From Prochlorococcus sp. AG-347-K16 (GTDB taxonomy: Bacteria > Cyanobacteriota > Cyanobacteriia > PCC-6307 > Cyanobiaceae): a stretch of DNA of 64,000 nt. The stretch spans positions 1 through 64,000 of the forward strand of contig QCCD01000002.1 in assembly GCA_003281405.1 (NCBI GenBank), in the 5' to 3' direction. The notes under the pieces were generated by a model. That model worked only from the letters and a program-made list of their open reading frames with translations, was not told the origin of the DNA and made no database searches. Position numbers and translations under genes: made by a program. The first letter of the stretch is position 1; each line of letters begins with the position of its first letter. Of this stretch, positions 50,728 to 63,547 are shown piece after piece.

Positions 50728-51222
50728 CTATCTTTTTAGTGCAAAGTTGATTTCTTTTTTTATACTTTTTTGTTTTTCGTCTTGTCGTTTGTCATGTAAT
50801 TTTTTCCCTTTTCCGACTCCTAAAGTTAGTTTTATCCATGAACCTTTTAAATAAAGAGATAATGGAATAATAGTCATTCCTTTTTTTTCAGTAATAGATT
50901 TCATTTTTATTATTTCTTTTTTATGTAATAGCAACTTTCTATTTCTTAATGGATCATGATTAAAGAAGGACCCTACATTTGTATGTGGTGAAATGTGAAC
51001 ATTTAATAATAAGATCTCGCCATCTCTGAATGAACAGTATCCGTCTCTTAAATTTGCTTTTCCGTTTCTAATGGACTTTACTTCAGTCCCTAAAAGCTCA
51101 ATTCCAGCTTCGATTGTCTCAGATATTGCATATTGAAATTTTGCATATCTATTCTCAGCTAGAAGTTTAAAATTATTTGCATTATTAGTATTTCTTTTAA
51201 CTTTTTTGGAATTTTTTGCCAT
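50728..51222 (-). CDS. smpB: SsrA-binding protein SmpB
   Basis: Brings tmRNA to stalled ribosomes. The 164 residues have [41 protein letters not shown] at the barrel start, [16 protein letters not shown], and the C-terminal [14 protein letters not shown] tail that enters the mRNA channel (segments read separately). A Lys/Asn-rich N-terminal extension precedes the core. The tmRNA gene is not in this window. Divergent from ruvB (52 bases). Confidence 0.95.
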   Translation of the reverse strand: MAKNSKKVKRNTNNANNFKLLAENRYAKFQYAISETIEAGIELLGTEVKSIRNGKANLRDGYCSFRDGEILLLNVHISPHTNVGSFFNHDPLRNRKLLLHKKEIIKMKSITEKKGMTIIPLSLYLKGSWIKLTLGVGKGKKLHDKRQDEKQKSIKKEINFALKR

Positions 51223-51274
51223 TTTTGTTGTAAAAAATCTTTCTACTCAGAACAATTGCAATTAACCTTACATT

Positions 51275-52333
51275 ATGGCAATAATATCTTCTAATGTAGG
51301 CGATAATGACTTTTCTCTTCGTAAAAAAGAGCTTAGGTTAGTTGATTCAAAAATCATTCCGGAAGAAAAAGGAAATAATAATCTGAACTTAGCCCGACCT
51401 CTTACTTTAAAAGAATTTATTGGCCAAGAACAACTTAAATCTTCTTTAAGGATAGCTATAGATGCTTCAATATTTAGAAAAGAACCTTTGGAACATACTC
51501 TTTTATATGGACAGCCTGGTCTAGGTAAGACAACTCTTGCTTTTTTGATAGCCCATGAATTGAATACAAAATGTAAGATAGCGACTGCACCAGCAATTGA
51601 AAGACCAAGAGATATTGTTGGTTTACTTCTTGGATTAAAAGAAGGTGAAGTTTTATTTATCGATGAGATACATCGCTTAAATAGGTTAACTGAAGAGCTG
51701 TTGTATTCTGCAATGGAAGATTTTAGACTCGACTTAACTATGGGAGCTAATAGAGGAACCCGTTGCAGAACAATTAATCTTCCTAGGTTTACTCTGATTG
51801 GCGCGACAACTAAATTAGCCTCAATAAGTGCTCCTCTAAGAAATAGATTTGGGATATCTCAGAAAATTGAATTTTATACTTATGATGAATTAAAACTAAT
51901 TATTGTTAATTTCTCCCGATTAATAAACCTCAATTTAGATGATGAAGCATCTTATGATTTAGCAAAAATATCTCGAGGGACTCCAAGAATTGCTTTAAGG
52001 TTATTAAGACGAGTGAGAGATTATGCTCAAGTTGTTATGAAAACTAATACTATCTCCGTGAATTTAATAAAAAAAGCCTTAAATTCTTACCAAATAGACG
52101 AAAAAGGATTGGACTCTCTAGATAGACACTATTTATCTTTTATTAACCAAAACAACAATATTCCAACTGGCCTTGATTCAATTGCAGCAGGATTGGGCGA
52201 TGATTCTTCAATGTTAGAATTTGTAGTTGAGCCATATCTCATCAAAATTGGTTTCCTCACTAGAACTCCTAGAGGAAGATTGCTTACTGCTTTAGGAAAA
52301 AAGTATATTGATTCAAAAAATGATAACTTTTAG
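51275..52333 (+). CDS. ruvB: Holliday-junction helicase RuvB
   Basis: AAA+ motor of branch migration with RuvA. The 352 residues have Walker A GQPGLGKT at 79-86, Walker [10 protein letters not shown] near 127-135, the RuvA-contact region after it, sensor [18 protein letters not shown] and a C-terminal winged helix with [13 protein letters not shown]. An extra ~35 residues precede the conserved [11 protein letters not shown]. The 3' end overlaps the next gene's start by 14 bases. Confidence 0.96.
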   Translation: MAIISSNVGDNDFSLRKKELRLVDSKIIPEEKGNNNLNLARPLTLKEFIGQEQLKSSLRIAIDASIFRKEPLEHTLLYGQPGLGKTTLAFLIAHELNTKCKIATAPAIERPRDIVGLLLGLKEGEVLFIDEIHRLNRLTEELLYSAMEDFRLDLTMGANRGTRCRTINLPRFTLIGATTKLASISAPLRNRFGISQKIEFYTYDELKLIIVNFSRLINLNLDDEASYDLAKISRGTPRIALRLLRRVRDYAQVVMKTNTISVNLIKKALNSYQIDEKGLDSLDRHYLSFINQNNNIPTGLDSIAAGLGDDSSMLEFVVEPYLIKIGFLTRTPRGRLLTALGKKYIDSKNDNF

Positions 52334-53108
52334 AAAAGCTAAGGTTTGGTTTTTATTAATTTTTATTTTTTTGAATATTTTTTATATTTCACCATGCTTT
52401 TCATTATCTTTAAGAGGTGATTTGTTTAAAAATGCATTAGATCTTAGTTCAGGCGGAAAATTTAATCTCGCTTTACAAGAATGGAATCAATATCTCGATT
52501 CTTATCCTGATGATGCTGCAGGTTTTAGCAATAGAGGTAACGTAAGACTTGTTATGGGAGATGTTAGGGGATCAATAGATGACCAAAATAAGGCAATAAG
52601 TTTGAATCCTAGTGAAATAGATCCTTACATCAACAGGGGGATCGCAGAGGAAGCATTGGGTTTATGGTCTCAAGCGAAAAAAGATTACATGTTCGTTATT
52701 TCTCAAGATAGTGAGAACTTCTCTGCATTATATAATTTAGCTAATGTTGAAGGATCTACTTCACATTGGGATAAAGCAAGAGATTTATTTTCAAAAGCTG
52801 CTTTATATAATCCTGGATTTGCCATGGCTAGGTCAAGTGTGGCGTTAGCAGATTTTCAGTTGGGGAATATTAATGAATCTGAAAAAGAATTAAAAAAATT
52901 AATAAGACGTTATCCAACTTTTGCAGATGCTAGGGCAGCTTTAACAGCCTTGAATTGGTCTAAGGGTGAATCTGGGAAAGCAGAGAGTAATTGGATAGCG
53001 GTAACTGAATTAGATCCTAGATATGGTGATGAAGAATGGCTAAAAACAATAAGAAGATGGCCTCCACAACCAATTAAAGATTTAATGAACTTTATCGATT
53101 TAAAATAA
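52320..53108 (+). CDS. Exported TPR-repeat protein
   Basis: A 262-residue protein starting at ATG 52320, inside the end of ruvB. The N terminus is a Sec-type signal or anchor (hydrophobic residues about 8-28). It then has about five tetratricopeptide repeats: [81 protein letters not shown] (read in parts). Probable periplasmic or thylakoid assembly factor; the partner is unknown. The M20 peptidase gene follows after 3 bases. Confidence 0.82.
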   Translation: MITFRKAKVWFLLIFIFLNIFYISPCFSLSLRGDLFKNALDLSSGGKFNLALQEWNQYLDSYPDDAAGFSNRGNVRLVMGDVRGSIDDQNKAISLNPSEIDPYINRGIAEEALGLWSQAKKDYMFVISQDSENFSALYNLANVEGSTSHWDKARDLFSKAALYNPGFAMARSSVALADFQLGNINESEKELKKLIRRYPTFADARAALTALNWSKGESGKAESNWIAVTELDPRYGDEEWLKTIRRWPPQPIKDLMNFIDLK

Positions 53109-53111
53109 GTA

Positions 53112-54296
53112 ATGAATAGAGATCAGTTTCATAAAAAAATTGATTCGTTTAATGATGAATTAATTCATTTAAGAAGACATATTCATGCACATCCGGAATT
53201 AAGTGGACTTGAAAATCAAACAGCAATTTTGATAAGTGGTTTTTTAAAAAATATTGGTTGGAATGTTAGAGAATCTATAGGCAGGACTGGAGTTATAGCT
53301 GATTTTGGGCCCGTAGAAAACGGTATTATAGGCTTAAGAGTGGATATGGATGCTTTGCCAATATTTGAGGAAACTAAACTAAGTTTTTCTTCAAAAGTAG
53401 ATGGTGTTATGCATGCCTGTGGTCACGATTTGCACATCTCGATTGGATTGGGTGTGGCAAAAATTATTAAGGATTTAAAACTAAATTTTGGGACTCGGAT
53501 AATTTTTCAGCCTGCTGAAGAAATTGCAAGTGGAGCTAGATGGATGATTAAGGATGGTGCAACTAATGGTTTAACCAGTATTTTGGGAGTTCATGTCTAC
53601 CCAGATTTATCTGTTGGGACTATTGGCATTAAAGAGGGAAGTCTAACTGCAGCTGCTGGTGAACTTAATGTTGAGATTAAAGGAAAATCAGGTCATGGTG
53701 CTCGTCCTCATGAAGGAGTTGATGCTATTTGGGTAGCCTCTAAAGTTGTATCGGGAATTCAAGAATCAATAACCAGGAAGTTAGACCCTTTAGATCCTGT
53801 AGTAATAACTTTTGGGAAAATAAATGGTGGTAATGCATTCAATGTTCTTGCAGAAAAGGTTAATTTATTTGGTACAGTTAGATGCACTAATCGTAAAGTA
53901 TTTATGAATATTGGTAATTGGCTAAATGAAAATATCACTTCTTTAGCTAATGGTTGCGGAGCTGAAGCAAAAGTAAGATTTAGAGAAATCACTCCGGCAG
54001 TTAATAATAATTCTGAAATTAATAGAGTCCTAAGAGATTCGGGAATTAAGGTTTTGGGTCAAGAAAATGTTATCGAATTACAAAAACCATCATTAGGGGC
54101 GGAGGATTTTGCTGAATTCTTAAATAATATTCCAGGAGCTATGTTTAGGCTTGGCGTTTCTAATTCAAATGGATGTGCTCCTCTTCATAGTTCTAAATTT
54201 GATCCGGATGAAAGAGCGATTGCTGTCGGAATTAAAGTCATAACAGAATCCATAGTAAAATTAAACAATGAAAAAATTAATACTATTGGTACATGA
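53112..54296 (+). CDS. M20D amidohydrolase (N-acyl-amino acid hydrolase family)
   Basis: A 394-residue zinc/manganese amidohydrolase of the M20D family, which includes aminoacylases and indole-acetyl-amino acid hydrolases. The metal-binding residues are in MHACGHD (Cys103, His105), PAEE (Glu136-Glu137), a GVHVYPDLSVG His near 161, and the last His in PLHSSKFDPDE. The start follows the TPR gene by 3 bases; the end overlaps the next small gene by ATGA. Natural substrate unknown; roles in peptide or acyl-amino-acid recycling are typical. Confidence 0.87.
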   Translation: MNRDQFHKKIDSFNDELIHLRRHIHAHPELSGLENQTAILISGFLKNIGWNVRESIGRTGVIADFGPVENGIIGLRVDMDALPIFEETKLSFSSKVDGVMHACGHDLHISIGLGVAKIIKDLKLNFGTRIIFQPAEEIASGARWMIKDGATNGLTSILGVHVYPDLSVGTIGIKEGSLTAAAGELNVEIKGKSGHGARPHEGVDAIWVASKVVSGIQESITRKLDPLDPVVITFGKINGGNAFNVLAEKVNLFGTVRCTNRKVFMNIGNWLNENITSLANGCGAEAKVRFREITPAVNNNSEINRVLRDSGIKVLGQENVIELQKPSLGAEDFAEFLNNIPGAMFRLGVSNSNGCAPLHSSKFDPDERAIAVGIKVITESIVKLNNEKINTIGT

Positions 54297-54505
54297 AAAC
54301 TAATAAAAGATTTATCTTATCTTTTGTGGCTCCTTTCATGATCCTTATATCTTCTATGGGAATGATATTTAGGGATAATTCTAGAAAGATTTTTTATTTG
54401 CCTATTGGCTTAATGGGGATCGTAATTATTTTGGAGCGGGTTATTACCAGACAATTGGATAGAAAAGATATTTTAAACAAGATAAAGTCTTATAAAAAAA
54501 GTTAA
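54293..54505 (+). CDS. Small two-helix membrane protein
   Basis: A 70-residue protein of unknown function with two hydrophobic helices (about 7-24 and 33-48) separated by a basic turn (RDNSRK), and a charged, Lys-rich C terminus. The ATGA overlap with the M20 peptidase gene strongly supports that it is translated. Nothing else about its role can be told. Confidence 0.65.
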   Translation: MKTNKRFILSFVAPFMILISSMGMIFRDNSRKIFYLPIGLMGIVIILERVITRQLDRKDILNKIKSYKKS

Positions 54506-54577
54506 ATGAACTATTTTATTTATTTTCCCGCAATATGAGATGACTATTTTTTAGAAAAGAGCTATTAATAATATTAA

Positions 54578-54656
54578 TACTAGGGGTGCTAAAAATTTAA
54601 CTTAGCTGAGATCATACCCTTTGAACCTGAATCATTAATTTGATGCAGGGAAGTGG
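54578..54656 (+). promoter_or_regulatory. TPP (thiamin pyrophosphate) riboswitch
   Basis: The THI-box elements appear in order: AGGGGTGCT at 54582-54590, GCTGAGAT at 54605-54612, TACCC at 54615-54619, GAACCTGA at 54623-54630 and ATGCAGGGAAGT at 54643-54654. The variable P3 arm lies between AACCTGA and ATGCAGG. The aptamer ends about 47 bases before the thiC ATG, with a Shine-Dalgarno AGGA in that stretch, so thiC is expected to be repressed when TPP is plentiful. No clear terminator hairpin is visible, favouring control of translation. Confidence 0.95.
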
Positions 54657-54697
54657 AGATTTGATCAAACTTTAGTAATAACACTTTTTAAAATTAG

Positions 54698-56074
<1,377 letters not shown>

Positions 56075-56091
56075 TTATCAATTATTACTAG

Positions 56092-58098
56092 TTATAGAAT
56101 TTCCTTCGTCTTGTTAACTACGTTTTCGACTGTAAATCCAAAATTTTTCATACATTCTCCACCTGGTGCTGATGCACCAAACCTATCCATAGTAATACAA
56201 ATTCCATCAAAACCTGTATATTTATGCCAACCAAATGAATGGGCAGCTTCTACCACAACTCTCTTTTTCACACTACTTGGTAACACACTTTCTTTGTAAG
56301 ATTCTTCTTGCTCTTCGAAAAGTTCTACACATGGCATAGAAACAACTCTAACTTTTTTACCTAAGCTTGAAATTTCCTTACTTGCTTCAATACAAAGATT
56401 CAGTTCGCTTCCAGTACCAATAAATATTAGATCTGGTGTTCCTTCGCAATCAGAAATTACGTATCCTCCAAGGGCAACTTTGTCTATCGAGGTATTTGCT
56501 TGATTAGGCATTCCTTGTCTACTTAAACAAAGGGCAGAAGGTCTTTTTCGATTTTGAATAGCAAGCTTATAAGCACCACTTGTCTCATTTCCATCTCCTG
56601 GTCTGAAAACTAGCATGTTAGGCATAGCACGAAGAGAAGGGATAGTTTCAATAGGTTGATGTGTTGGGCCGTCTTCTCCTACACCAATTGAATCATGGGT
56701 TAATACATAGATCACTCCTAGTTCGCTTAGTGCAGAAAGTCTCATTGAACCTCTCATATAATCAGCGAAAACAAGGAAGGTTCCACCATAAGGAATAAGA
56801 CCACTATTGTGATAGGCAATTCCATTAAGTACAGCTGCCATTGCATGCTCTCGCACACCAAAGTGTAAATATCTTTTTTCAGGACTATGAGGCTGGAATG
56901 ATCCGGATTCTCCTTTGATATCTGTATAGTTAGAGTGAGTTAAATCTGCTGAACCACCAATTAATTCGGGTAGATTAGGACCTAGAGCACCCAGACATAT
57001 TTGCGAATGCTTTCTGGTCGCTAAACCTTTATCTGCTGTTGTATAAGAAGGGAGATCTGAGTCCCAATTCTCAGGTAATTCTCCTTTTAACATTCTGTTC
57101 AACTCGACGCCTTCAGAAGGATATTTGCTTTGATATTCTTCAAATTTAGAATCCCATTCTTTCTCAAGGGTTTTGCCTTTGTCTATTGATTTTCTAAAAT
57201 GTGCATATACTTCATCTGGTATTTCAAATGGACGATATTCCCAATTTAGAAACTCTCTAGTTAACGCAGCTTCTTCTTCTCCAACAGCTGCTCCATGAAT
57301 TCCAGCAGTATCTGATTTGTTAGGCGAACCATAACCTATTGTTGTAGAAATTTTTATAATCGAAGGTTTGTCTGTGATTAATTTTGCTTTTTCGATAGCT
57401 TCAGTTATTCCTTTAACATCATGATTCCCGTCTTCGACATGTTGTACATGCCATCCATAAGCTTCGTATCTTTTTAATACATCTTCAGTAAAAGAAACAT
57501 CGGTTCGCCCATCAATTGTAATTTGATTATCGTCATAGAGTGCAATTAATTTTCCAAGCTTAAGGTGACCAGCTAGTGAGCAGGCCTCTGATGCGATACC
57601 TTCTTGATTGCAGCCGTCACCCATTATTACGTAAGTATAGTGATCAACGATATTGCAATCAGGCTTATTAAATTTAGCTGCCAAGTGAGTTTCAGCTATT
57701 GCTAAACCTACAGCATTTGAAATTCCAGCTCCAAGAGGACCTGCTGTAACCTCAACACCTTCAGTTTCGAATGTTTCTGGATGTCCAGGTGTCTTTGATC
57801 CCCATTGCCTAAATTCTTTAATATCTTCTATGGAAACTGATTTATATCCTGTTAAATGAAGTAAGGAATATAACAGCATACAGCCATGACCAGCTGATAA
57901 TACAAAACGGTCTCTATTAAACCATTTTGGGTTATTAGGGTTGTGATTAAGTATGTTTTGCCATAATGCATAACCCATTGGAGCACATCCCATTGGCAAT
58001 CCAGGATGTCCACTATTAGATTTATTTACTGCATCTACAGCAAGCATTCTTATACTATTTACACAAAGTGATTCTAATGAAACAGATGCAGCGACCAT
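56092..58098 (-). CDS. tkt: Transketolase
   Basis: Thiamin-diphosphate enzyme of the Calvin cycle and pentose phosphate pathway. The 668 residues include the TPP-binding [32 protein letters not shown] stretch (in parts), [19 protein letters not shown] and [16 protein letters not shown] with the His residues of the active site. Its cofactor is made by the adjacent thiC pathway, though the genes face each other. fabF lies 43 bases upstream on the same strand. Confidence 0.97.
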   Translation of the reverse strand: MVAASVSLESLCVNSIRMLAVDAVNKSNSGHPGLPMGCAPMGYALWQNILNHNPNNPKWFNRDRFVLSAGHGCMLLYSLLHLTGYKSVSIEDIKEFRQWGSKTPGHPETFETEGVEVTAGPLGAGISNAVGLAIAETHLAAKFNKPDCNIVDHYTYVIMGDGCNQEGIASEACSLAGHLKLGKLIALYDDNQITIDGRTDVSFTEDVLKRYEAYGWHVQHVEDGNHDVKGITEAIEKAKLITDKPSIIKISTTIGYGSPNKSDTAGIHGAAVGEEEAALTREFLNWEYRPFEIPDEVYAHFRKSIDKGKTLEKEWDSKFEEYQSKYPSEGVELNRMLKGELPENWDSDLPSYTTADKGLATRKHSQICLGALGPNLPELIGGSADLTHSNYTDIKGESGSFQPHSPEKRYLHFGVREHAMAAVLNGIAYHNSGLIPYGGTFLVFADYMRGSMRLSALSELGVIYVLTHDSIGVGEDGPTHQPIETIPSLRAMPNMLVFRPGDGNETSGAYKLAIQNRKRPSALCLSRQGMPNQANTSIDKVALGGYVISDCEGTPDLIFIGTGSELNLCIEASKEISSLGKKVRVVSMPCVELFEEQEESYKESVLPSSVKKRVVVEAAHSFGWHKYTGFDGICITMDRFGASAPGGECMKNFGFTVENVVNKTKEIL

Positions 58099-58141
58099 TG
58101 TTTTAAAATAAGTTAAGTTGGAAATACAGGATTGGTTGTCT

Positions 58142-59386
58142 TCAATTCATTTTGCTAAAAGCAAGGCAAACATTGTGACCACCAAAGCCGAAAGAATTAG
58201 AAAGAGTAACTCTTACTTGAGCTTCTCTTGCATTATTTGGTACATAATCAAGATCACATTCAGGATCTGGATTGACGTAGTTAATTGTAGGAGGGATAAA
58301 ATTATGTGTCAAAGAAAGTATACAAGCTACAGCTTCTATACCTCCAGAGCCTCCTAAGAGATGACCAGTCATCGACTTAGTAGAGCTTACAGGAATGAGG
58401 TAAGATTTGTCTTTAAAAATAGATTTAATTGCAGAAGTTTCATTTTTATCGTTAGCTGATGTACTTGTTCCATGAGCATTTATGTAATCAACATTTTCAA
58501 GGTTAAGAGAAGCGTCTTCTATTGCTAATTTGATAGCTGCGGCGCCTCCAACCCCGCCTGGAGATGGAGCAGTAATATGATGAGCATCACATGTTGTTCC
58601 ATATCCAACTATTTCTGCATAAATTCTAGCATTCCTTTTTTGTGCATTTTCTAAAGTTTCTAAAACAAGAATTCCAGATCCCTCTCCAATAACAAATCCA
58701 TCTCTTTCTGCATCAAAAGGTCTGCTAGCAGTTTGAGGGCTTTCATTTCTGGAGGAAAGAGCTTTGGCACTGGCAAAACCAGCTACTCCGAGAGGCGTAA
58801 TACTTGCTTCAGCTCCCCCACAGATCATTGCATCTGCTTTTCCAAGTTGTAGTAATCTAAAAGAATCACCAATTGCATTTGAACCAGCAGCGCAAGCTGT
58901 GGAAACAGAGGAACTTGGTCCTTTTGCCCCCAAAGCGATTGCAGCCAATCCAGTGGCCATGTTTGGAATCATCATTGGGACAGTAAATGGACTTACTCTT
59001 TTAGGCCCTTTATGACTCAATATTTGAGCTTGACTTTCCATAGTTAGCAAGCCTCCAACACCAGAACCAATAATCACTCCAATTCTTGATGCATTAGCTT
59101 CAGTGATTTCAAGTCCAGAATCGTTAAAGGCCTGCTTTGCCGCAATAACTCCAAACTGGGAAAAACGATCCCATCTTTTGGATTCTTTAGCTTCAATAAA
59201 ATTTTCAGAATGAAGATTTTTTACTTCTGCAGCAAATTTGCAGGGATGTTGTTCAGGATCAAAGAGAGTAATTTCTGAGACCCCATTGGTACCTTTTTGA
59301 AGACCGACTAAATATTCATCAATGTTATTGCCAATTGGAGTTACTGCTCCGATACCAGTAATAACTACTCGATGGAAATTTGGCAT
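58142..59386 (-). CDS. fabF: 3-oxoacyl-ACP synthase II (FabF)
   Basis: Elongating condensing enzyme of fatty-acid synthesis. The 414 residues have the complete triad Cys165 in STACAAGSN, His305 in [11 protein letters not shown] and His342 in [12 protein letters not shown]. The C terminus [14 protein letters not shown] is also typical. It follows acpP, its acyl carrier, by 6 bases, so the two are probably one transcript. Confidence 0.97.
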   Translation of the reverse strand: MPNFHRVVITGIGAVTPIGNNIDEYLVGLQKGTNGVSEITLFDPEQHPCKFAAEVKNLHSENFIEAKESKRWDRFSQFGVIAAKQAFNDSGLEITEANASRIGVIIGSGVGGLLTMESQAQILSHKGPKRVSPFTVPMMIPNMATGLAAIALGAKGPSSSVSTACAAGSNAIGDSFRLLQLGKADAMICGGAEASITPLGVAGFASAKALSSRNESPQTASRPFDAERDGFVIGEGSGILVLETLENAQKRNARIYAEIVGYGTTCDAHHITAPSPGGVGGAAAIKLAIEDASLNLENVDYINAHGTSTSANDKNETSAIKSIFKDKSYLIPVSSTKSMTGHLLGGSGGIEAVACILSLTHNFIPPTINYVNPDPECDLDYVPNNAREAQVRVTLSNSFGFGGHNVCLAFSKMN

Positions 59387-59392
59387 TCTTTA

Positions 59393-59632
59393 TTAACCTT
59401 TTTTTTCTTCGATAAATTTTACTGCATCGCCAACAGTTGCGATTCCTTCAGCTGCTTCATCTGGAATTTCAATATCAAAGGCTTCTTCTAAAGCCATCAC
59501 GAGTTCAACAGTATCTAGAGAATCTGCTCCTAAATCATTTTGGAAATTTGAATCTGACTTCACTTCTCCTGCTTCAACACTTAATTGTTCTGAAACAATA
59601 GAACAGACTTTTTCGAGGATTTCTTGTGACAT
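59393..59632 (-). CDS. acpP: Acyl carrier protein
   Basis: Carries the growing acyl chain on a phosphopantetheine attached to Ser38 of [10 protein letters not shown]. The 79 residues are acidic and helical, with the usual helix-2 sequence [18 protein letters not shown]. First gene of acpP-fabF; divergent from psaC with 133 bases between the starts. Confidence 0.97.
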   Translation of the reverse strand: MSQEILEKVCSIVSEQLSVEAGEVKSDSNFQNDLGADSLDTVELVMALEEAFDIEIPDEAAEGIATVGDAVKFIEEKKG

Positions 59633-59723
59633 AGTTTATGGAAATTACTAATTATCTATATGATTTTATGCCCTAGAGTTAACAAGAGTGAAGCATATCT
59701 TAATTTTTTTAATTTCTTTGTAA

Positions 59724-60011
<288 letters not shown>

Positions 60012-60093
60012 TTTTTTTATAGTGCAGTTTTAAGAGAGTCCATTTTTTAGTAAATACGCATTTTATTTCAATATAATTGAAAAAAAAATTGGT

Positions 60094-61989
60094 ATGTGCG
60101 GAATAGTTGCTGTAACTGGATATAAAAAAGCTTTACCATTATTAATAAATGGTTTAGAAAAACTTGAATACAGAGGCTATGATTCTGCAGGTATTGCAAT
60201 AATTAATTCCGAAACAAATTTTATTTCTTGTAATAAAGCAAAAGGAAAACTCAAGAATTTAATAAGTAATCTGAATGACCATGATATTCCTGGAACTGTG
60301 GGAATAGGTCATACCAGATGGGCAACTCATGGAAAGCCAGAGGTTAAAAATGCACATCCTCATACAGATAGTTCAGGAAATATAGCAGTTGTTCAAAATG
60401 GTATTATTGAAAATTTTCAAGATTTAAAAAATAAATTAGAGAAAGAGGGCATTATTTTTAATTCTGATACAGATACTGAGGTAATTCCTCATCTAATCCA
60501 AAGAGAGTTAAATACACTAAGTAAACTTAATCTTGAGAATAATGGTTCAACATTATTAGTAGCGGTGAGAAATGTAATATCTGATTTAGAAGGATCTTAT
60601 GCTTTAGCAGTTTTATGGTCTGGTGCTCCAACCTCTTTGGTAGTTGCAAGAAAACAAGCCCCTTTGATTATTGGCTTGGGCGAAGGAGAATTTATTTGTG
60701 CTAGTGATACTCCTGCCATTGCGAACTTTACGAATATTATTTTGCCTATGGAGGATGAAGAAATAGCTTTGTTGACTCCGCTTGGAATTGAAGTATATGA
60801 CTCAAGCAACGAGAGGCAATATCGAAATCCAGTTTCTTTAAAGGTCTCAGAGCAAATAATGGATAAGATGAATTTCAAACACTATATGTTAAAAGAGATA
60901 TATGATCAGCCACAGACTGCAAAAAACTGGTTGGAAAATTATTTAATTAAGGACTTAGATAATGGCCAATATCAAATCAACTATCCATTTGATACGGAGT
61001 TTTTTGAATCAATAGAAAGAATTGAAATTATTGCTTGTGGTACAAGTAAACATGCTGCAATGGTGGGCAGTTTTTTATTAGAACAATTCTCAGGTATCCC
61101 TACAAATGTTTTTTATGCAAGCGAATTTCGATATTCACCCCCTCCATTATTGCCAAATACATTAACTATTGGAGTCACTCAATCTGGAGAAACTGCTGAT
61201 ACAATTGCGGCTATAGATATGGAAATTAAAAGACGTTCTTCAATTGAAGATAAAAAATTCAAACCCAATCTTATTGCAATAACAAATAGAAAAGAAAGTT
61301 CCATAGGAAGGCAGGTTTCAAATATAATTGATATCTGTGCAGGAATAGAAGTTGGAGTTGCAGCAACAAAAACTTTTTTTGCTCAATTACTTTCTTTTTA
61401 TGGCTTAGCTATAAAATTTGCTCAAATAAAAGGTAATCAAAGTCCTGACGAAATTGGTAAATTAATAAATGAACTTATAAAACTTCCGCCATTACTGGAA
61501 GATCTCTTAGACAAACACAATAAATCGTTAGAAAAGCTAGCGCATGACTTTTTTAATATAAAAGATGTTATTTTTTTAGGAAGAGGAATAAATTATCCAA
61601 TTGCTCTTGAAGGTGCTTTAAAACTTAAAGAAATTAGTTACATTCATGCAGCTGGATATCCTGCTGGGGAAATGAAACATGGTCCAATAGCTCTAATAGA
61701 TAAAAAAGTACCTGTAATTTCTATTGCCTCCCCTGGTGAGGTTTTTGATAAAGTTATCAGTAATGCTCAAGAAGCAAAAGCTAGAGATTCATATTTGATT
61801 GGCGTTGCTCCTGAATGTAATGGAACTGAAATCTTTGATTATTTAATGAAAGTTCCTTCCTCTAATGAATTGATTTCACCTCTACTTAACATATTGCCTT
61901 TACAATTATTGAGTTACCATATCGCAGCTCACAGGGGACTTGACGTGGATCAACCAAGAAATTTAGCTAAAAGTGTAACTGTGGAATGA
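60094..61989 (+). CDS. glmS: Glutamine-fructose-6-phosphate aminotransferase
   Basis: Makes glucosamine-6-phosphate, the entry to peptidoglycan and lipid A amino sugars. The 631 residues begin MCGIVAVTGY; the Cys after the start Met is the glutaminase nucleophile. GHTRWATHGKP, two SIS domains (ACGTSKHAAMVG and FLGRGINYPIALEGALKLKEISY) and the C-terminal DQPRNLAKSVTVE are present. No glmS ribozyme signal is visible in the 82-base leader. Confidence 0.97.
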   Translation: MCGIVAVTGYKKALPLLINGLEKLEYRGYDSAGIAIINSETNFISCNKAKGKLKNLISNLNDHDIPGTVGIGHTRWATHGKPEVKNAHPHTDSSGNIAVVQNGIIENFQDLKNKLEKEGIIFNSDTDTEVIPHLIQRELNTLSKLNLENNGSTLLVAVRNVISDLEGSYALAVLWSGAPTSLVVARKQAPLIIGLGEGEFICASDTPAIANFTNIILPMEDEEIALLTPLGIEVYDSSNERQYRNPVSLKVSEQIMDKMNFKHYMLKEIYDQPQTAKNWLENYLIKDLDNGQYQINYPFDTEFFESIERIEIIACGTSKHAAMVGSFLLEQFSGIPTNVFYASEFRYSPPPLLPNTLTIGVTQSGETADTIAAIDMEIKRRSSIEDKKFKPNLIAITNRKESSIGRQVSNIIDICAGIEVGVAATKTFFAQLLSFYGLAIKFAQIKGNQSPDEIGKLINELIKLPPLLEDLLDKHNKSLEKLAHDFFNIKDVIFLGRGINYPIALEGALKLKEISYIHAAGYPAGEMKHGPIALIDKKVPVISIASPGEVFDKVISNAQEAKARDSYLIGVAPECNGTEIFDYLMKVPSSNELISPLLNILPLQLLSYHIAAHRGLDVDQPRNLAKSVTVE

Positions 61990-62019
61990 TTAATTTCTTA
62001 TAAATTTTGTTATTTTAAT

Positions 62020-62559
62020 TTATAGCTCCAAAAGTCCATTTGGAGGATTAATCATTAGATAATTATTTTTTATATCTACTAATGGTACTATTTCTTTTAC
62101 AAATGGTATGAGAACTTTTTTGTGATTTTTAAATAGTTCAATAATAAGTAAATTATTTTTCTCATTTTCTAAATTGATAACTTTCCCAATTGTTTTTAAT
62201 TCATCATTTTCTAAAGTCTTGACCTCGAGATTTATAAGTTCTAACAAGTGGAATTCTTCTTTTTTTAATTTGGGTAGGTTGTCGGTTTTTACAAGAATTT
62301 TAAATTTTTTCAGTTGCTCTGCATGATTTCTTGTATTTATTCCTTGTAACTTCACTATGTAGGTTTCTTTACCAGGCTGTTTGAAACCAGCTATTAGTTC
62401 TATTTTTGAAGGAGGTTCATTCTCTTTTTGCAACCATCTCATTCCAGGTTTTAAAAATCTTTCTTCAAAATCACTTAAAGATTTAACCTTTACCTGTCCA
62501 TTAATTCCATGACATGATGTTATCAATCCAACAGTTAACCATTCATTTTTATTTATCAT
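62020..62559 (-). CDS. rimM: 16S rRNA processing protein RimM
   Basis: Assembly factor for the head of the 30S subunit, binding S19. The 179 residues show the N-terminal [26 protein letters not shown] domain (typical VG-I---HGI-GEV--), and the C-terminal PRC-barrel-like part [19 protein letters not shown] and [22 protein letters not shown]. It is divergent from the ndhS-like gene with only 24 bases between start codons. Confidence 0.93.
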   Translation of the reverse strand: MINKNEWLTVGLITSCHGINGQVKVKSLSDFEERFLKPGMRWLQKENEPPSKIELIAGFKQPGKETYIVKLQGINTRNHAEQLKKFKILVKTDNLPKLKKEEFHLLELINLEVKTLENDELKTIGKVINLENEKNNLLIIELFKNHKKVLIPFVKEIVPLVDIKNNYLMINPPNGLLEL

Positions 62560-62583
62560 ATATTGTATTAAAAAGAGTGTTTT

Positions 62584-62769
62584 ATGGAATTATCTACTAA
62601 ACCCATACTCCCCGGTTCTTTTGTTGTTGTAAAAGATACTAACTCTATATACAGAGGATATAAAGGGTTTGTACAAAGAGTTACTAAAAAAAGAGCAGCA
62701 GTATTGTTTGAAGGAGGTAATTGGGATAAACTCATAACTTTTCAATTAACCAATTTAGAAATAGTTTAA
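62584..62769 (+). CDS. ndhS: NdhS-like small subunit of photosynthetic NDH-1
   Basis: A 61-residue SH3-like protein. The sequence [20 protein letters not shown] followed by [18 protein letters not shown] matches the compact SH3-like cyanobacterial NdhS, which helps form the ferredoxin-binding site of the NDH-1 complex in cyclic electron flow (established for the family). I rely on recalled similarity, so the assignment is probable rather than certain. The ATG is the only start that gives the full domain. Converges with rnc by a 3-base gap. Confidence 0.72.
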   Translation: MELSTKPILPGSFVVVKDTNSIYRGYKGFVQRVTKKRAAVLFEGGNWDKLITFQLTNLEIV

Positions 62770-62772
62770 AAA

Positions 62773-63522
62773 TTAAATTTTACCTATAGTTATAAATTTT
62801 TCTATCAATAATCTAGCTGCATTTGTTTCTGCTTGTTTATGAGACTTGCCGAATGCAGATGATTCTTTTAATCCCTCAATAAATATATCGCAAGAAAATC
62901 TTTTAAGGTCTCCATTTTTTTTTGAGACTTCTATTATTTTATAGACTGGCAAATCAAAACCTTTACTTTGACACCACTCTTGCAATACTGTCTTAGATTT
63001 GAACTTATATGGAGCTTTTAAAAATTGTTCTGAATCTTCCTCCCAAATATCATCTAACCAAATGTTTACTTCCTGAATTGAATTAAAGCACTTGTAAACA
63101 GCACCGATTAAAGCTTCTGTGGCCTCGCCAATAATAGTATTTTTTGAATTTTTATCACCAAGAGCTTTATGTCCCTTAATTATTAATTTATCTATTTCAA
63201 TTTTCTCCCCTAATTTAGTTAGCCATTCATCACTTACAATTTGTGATCTTAGCTCTGATCTTTCTCCTACACTCAATTGAGGATATTTTTTTTCAATAAA
63301 ATTAGAAGCAGCTAATCTAAGTACTGCATCTCCGAAAAATTCTAGTTTTTCATAATTTATTATTTTGTCCTCTGAGGAATGGATAAATGCTTGGTTAAAA
63401 TCTTGAATAACTGAAAGGTTTTGAGTTTCAATTATTTCAGAAAATCTTTTTGATTTAATATTTAAAGACTTTAAAAAAGTAGTTATTTGATTAATTCTCT
63501 TTGCGTTAATTATATTTGTCAT
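62773..63522 (-). CDS. rnc: Ribonuclease III
   Basis: Double-strand-specific endonuclease in rRNA maturation and RNA decay. The 249 residues have the signature YEKLEFFGDAVLRLAAS (Glu61, Asp65 in the catalytic helix), a second acidic site EATEALIGAVY, and a C-terminal double-stranded-RNA-binding domain (about 178-245, with KTVLQEWCQSKG and GKSHKQAETNAARLLIE). It lies between rimM side genes and rnpB, all on the minus strand. Confidence 0.95.
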   Translation of the reverse strand: MTNIINAKRINQITTFLKSLNIKSKRFSEIIETQNLSVIQDFNQAFIHSSEDKIINYEKLEFFGDAVLRLAASNFIEKKYPQLSVGERSELRSQIVSDEWLTKLGEKIEIDKLIIKGHKALGDKNSKNTIIGEATEALIGAVYKCFNSIQEVNIWLDDIWEEDSEQFLKAPYKFKSKTVLQEWCQSKGFDLPVYKIIEVSKKNGDLKRFSCDIFIEGLKESSAFGKSHKQAETNAARLLIEKFITIGKI

Positions 63523-63547
63523 TTGATTTGAATAATCAAAACAATAA

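Noticed and set aside
60012-60093. Possible glmS ribozyme upstream of glmS
   Set aside because: The leader is only 82 bases and lacks the conserved core and pairing of the ribozyme.
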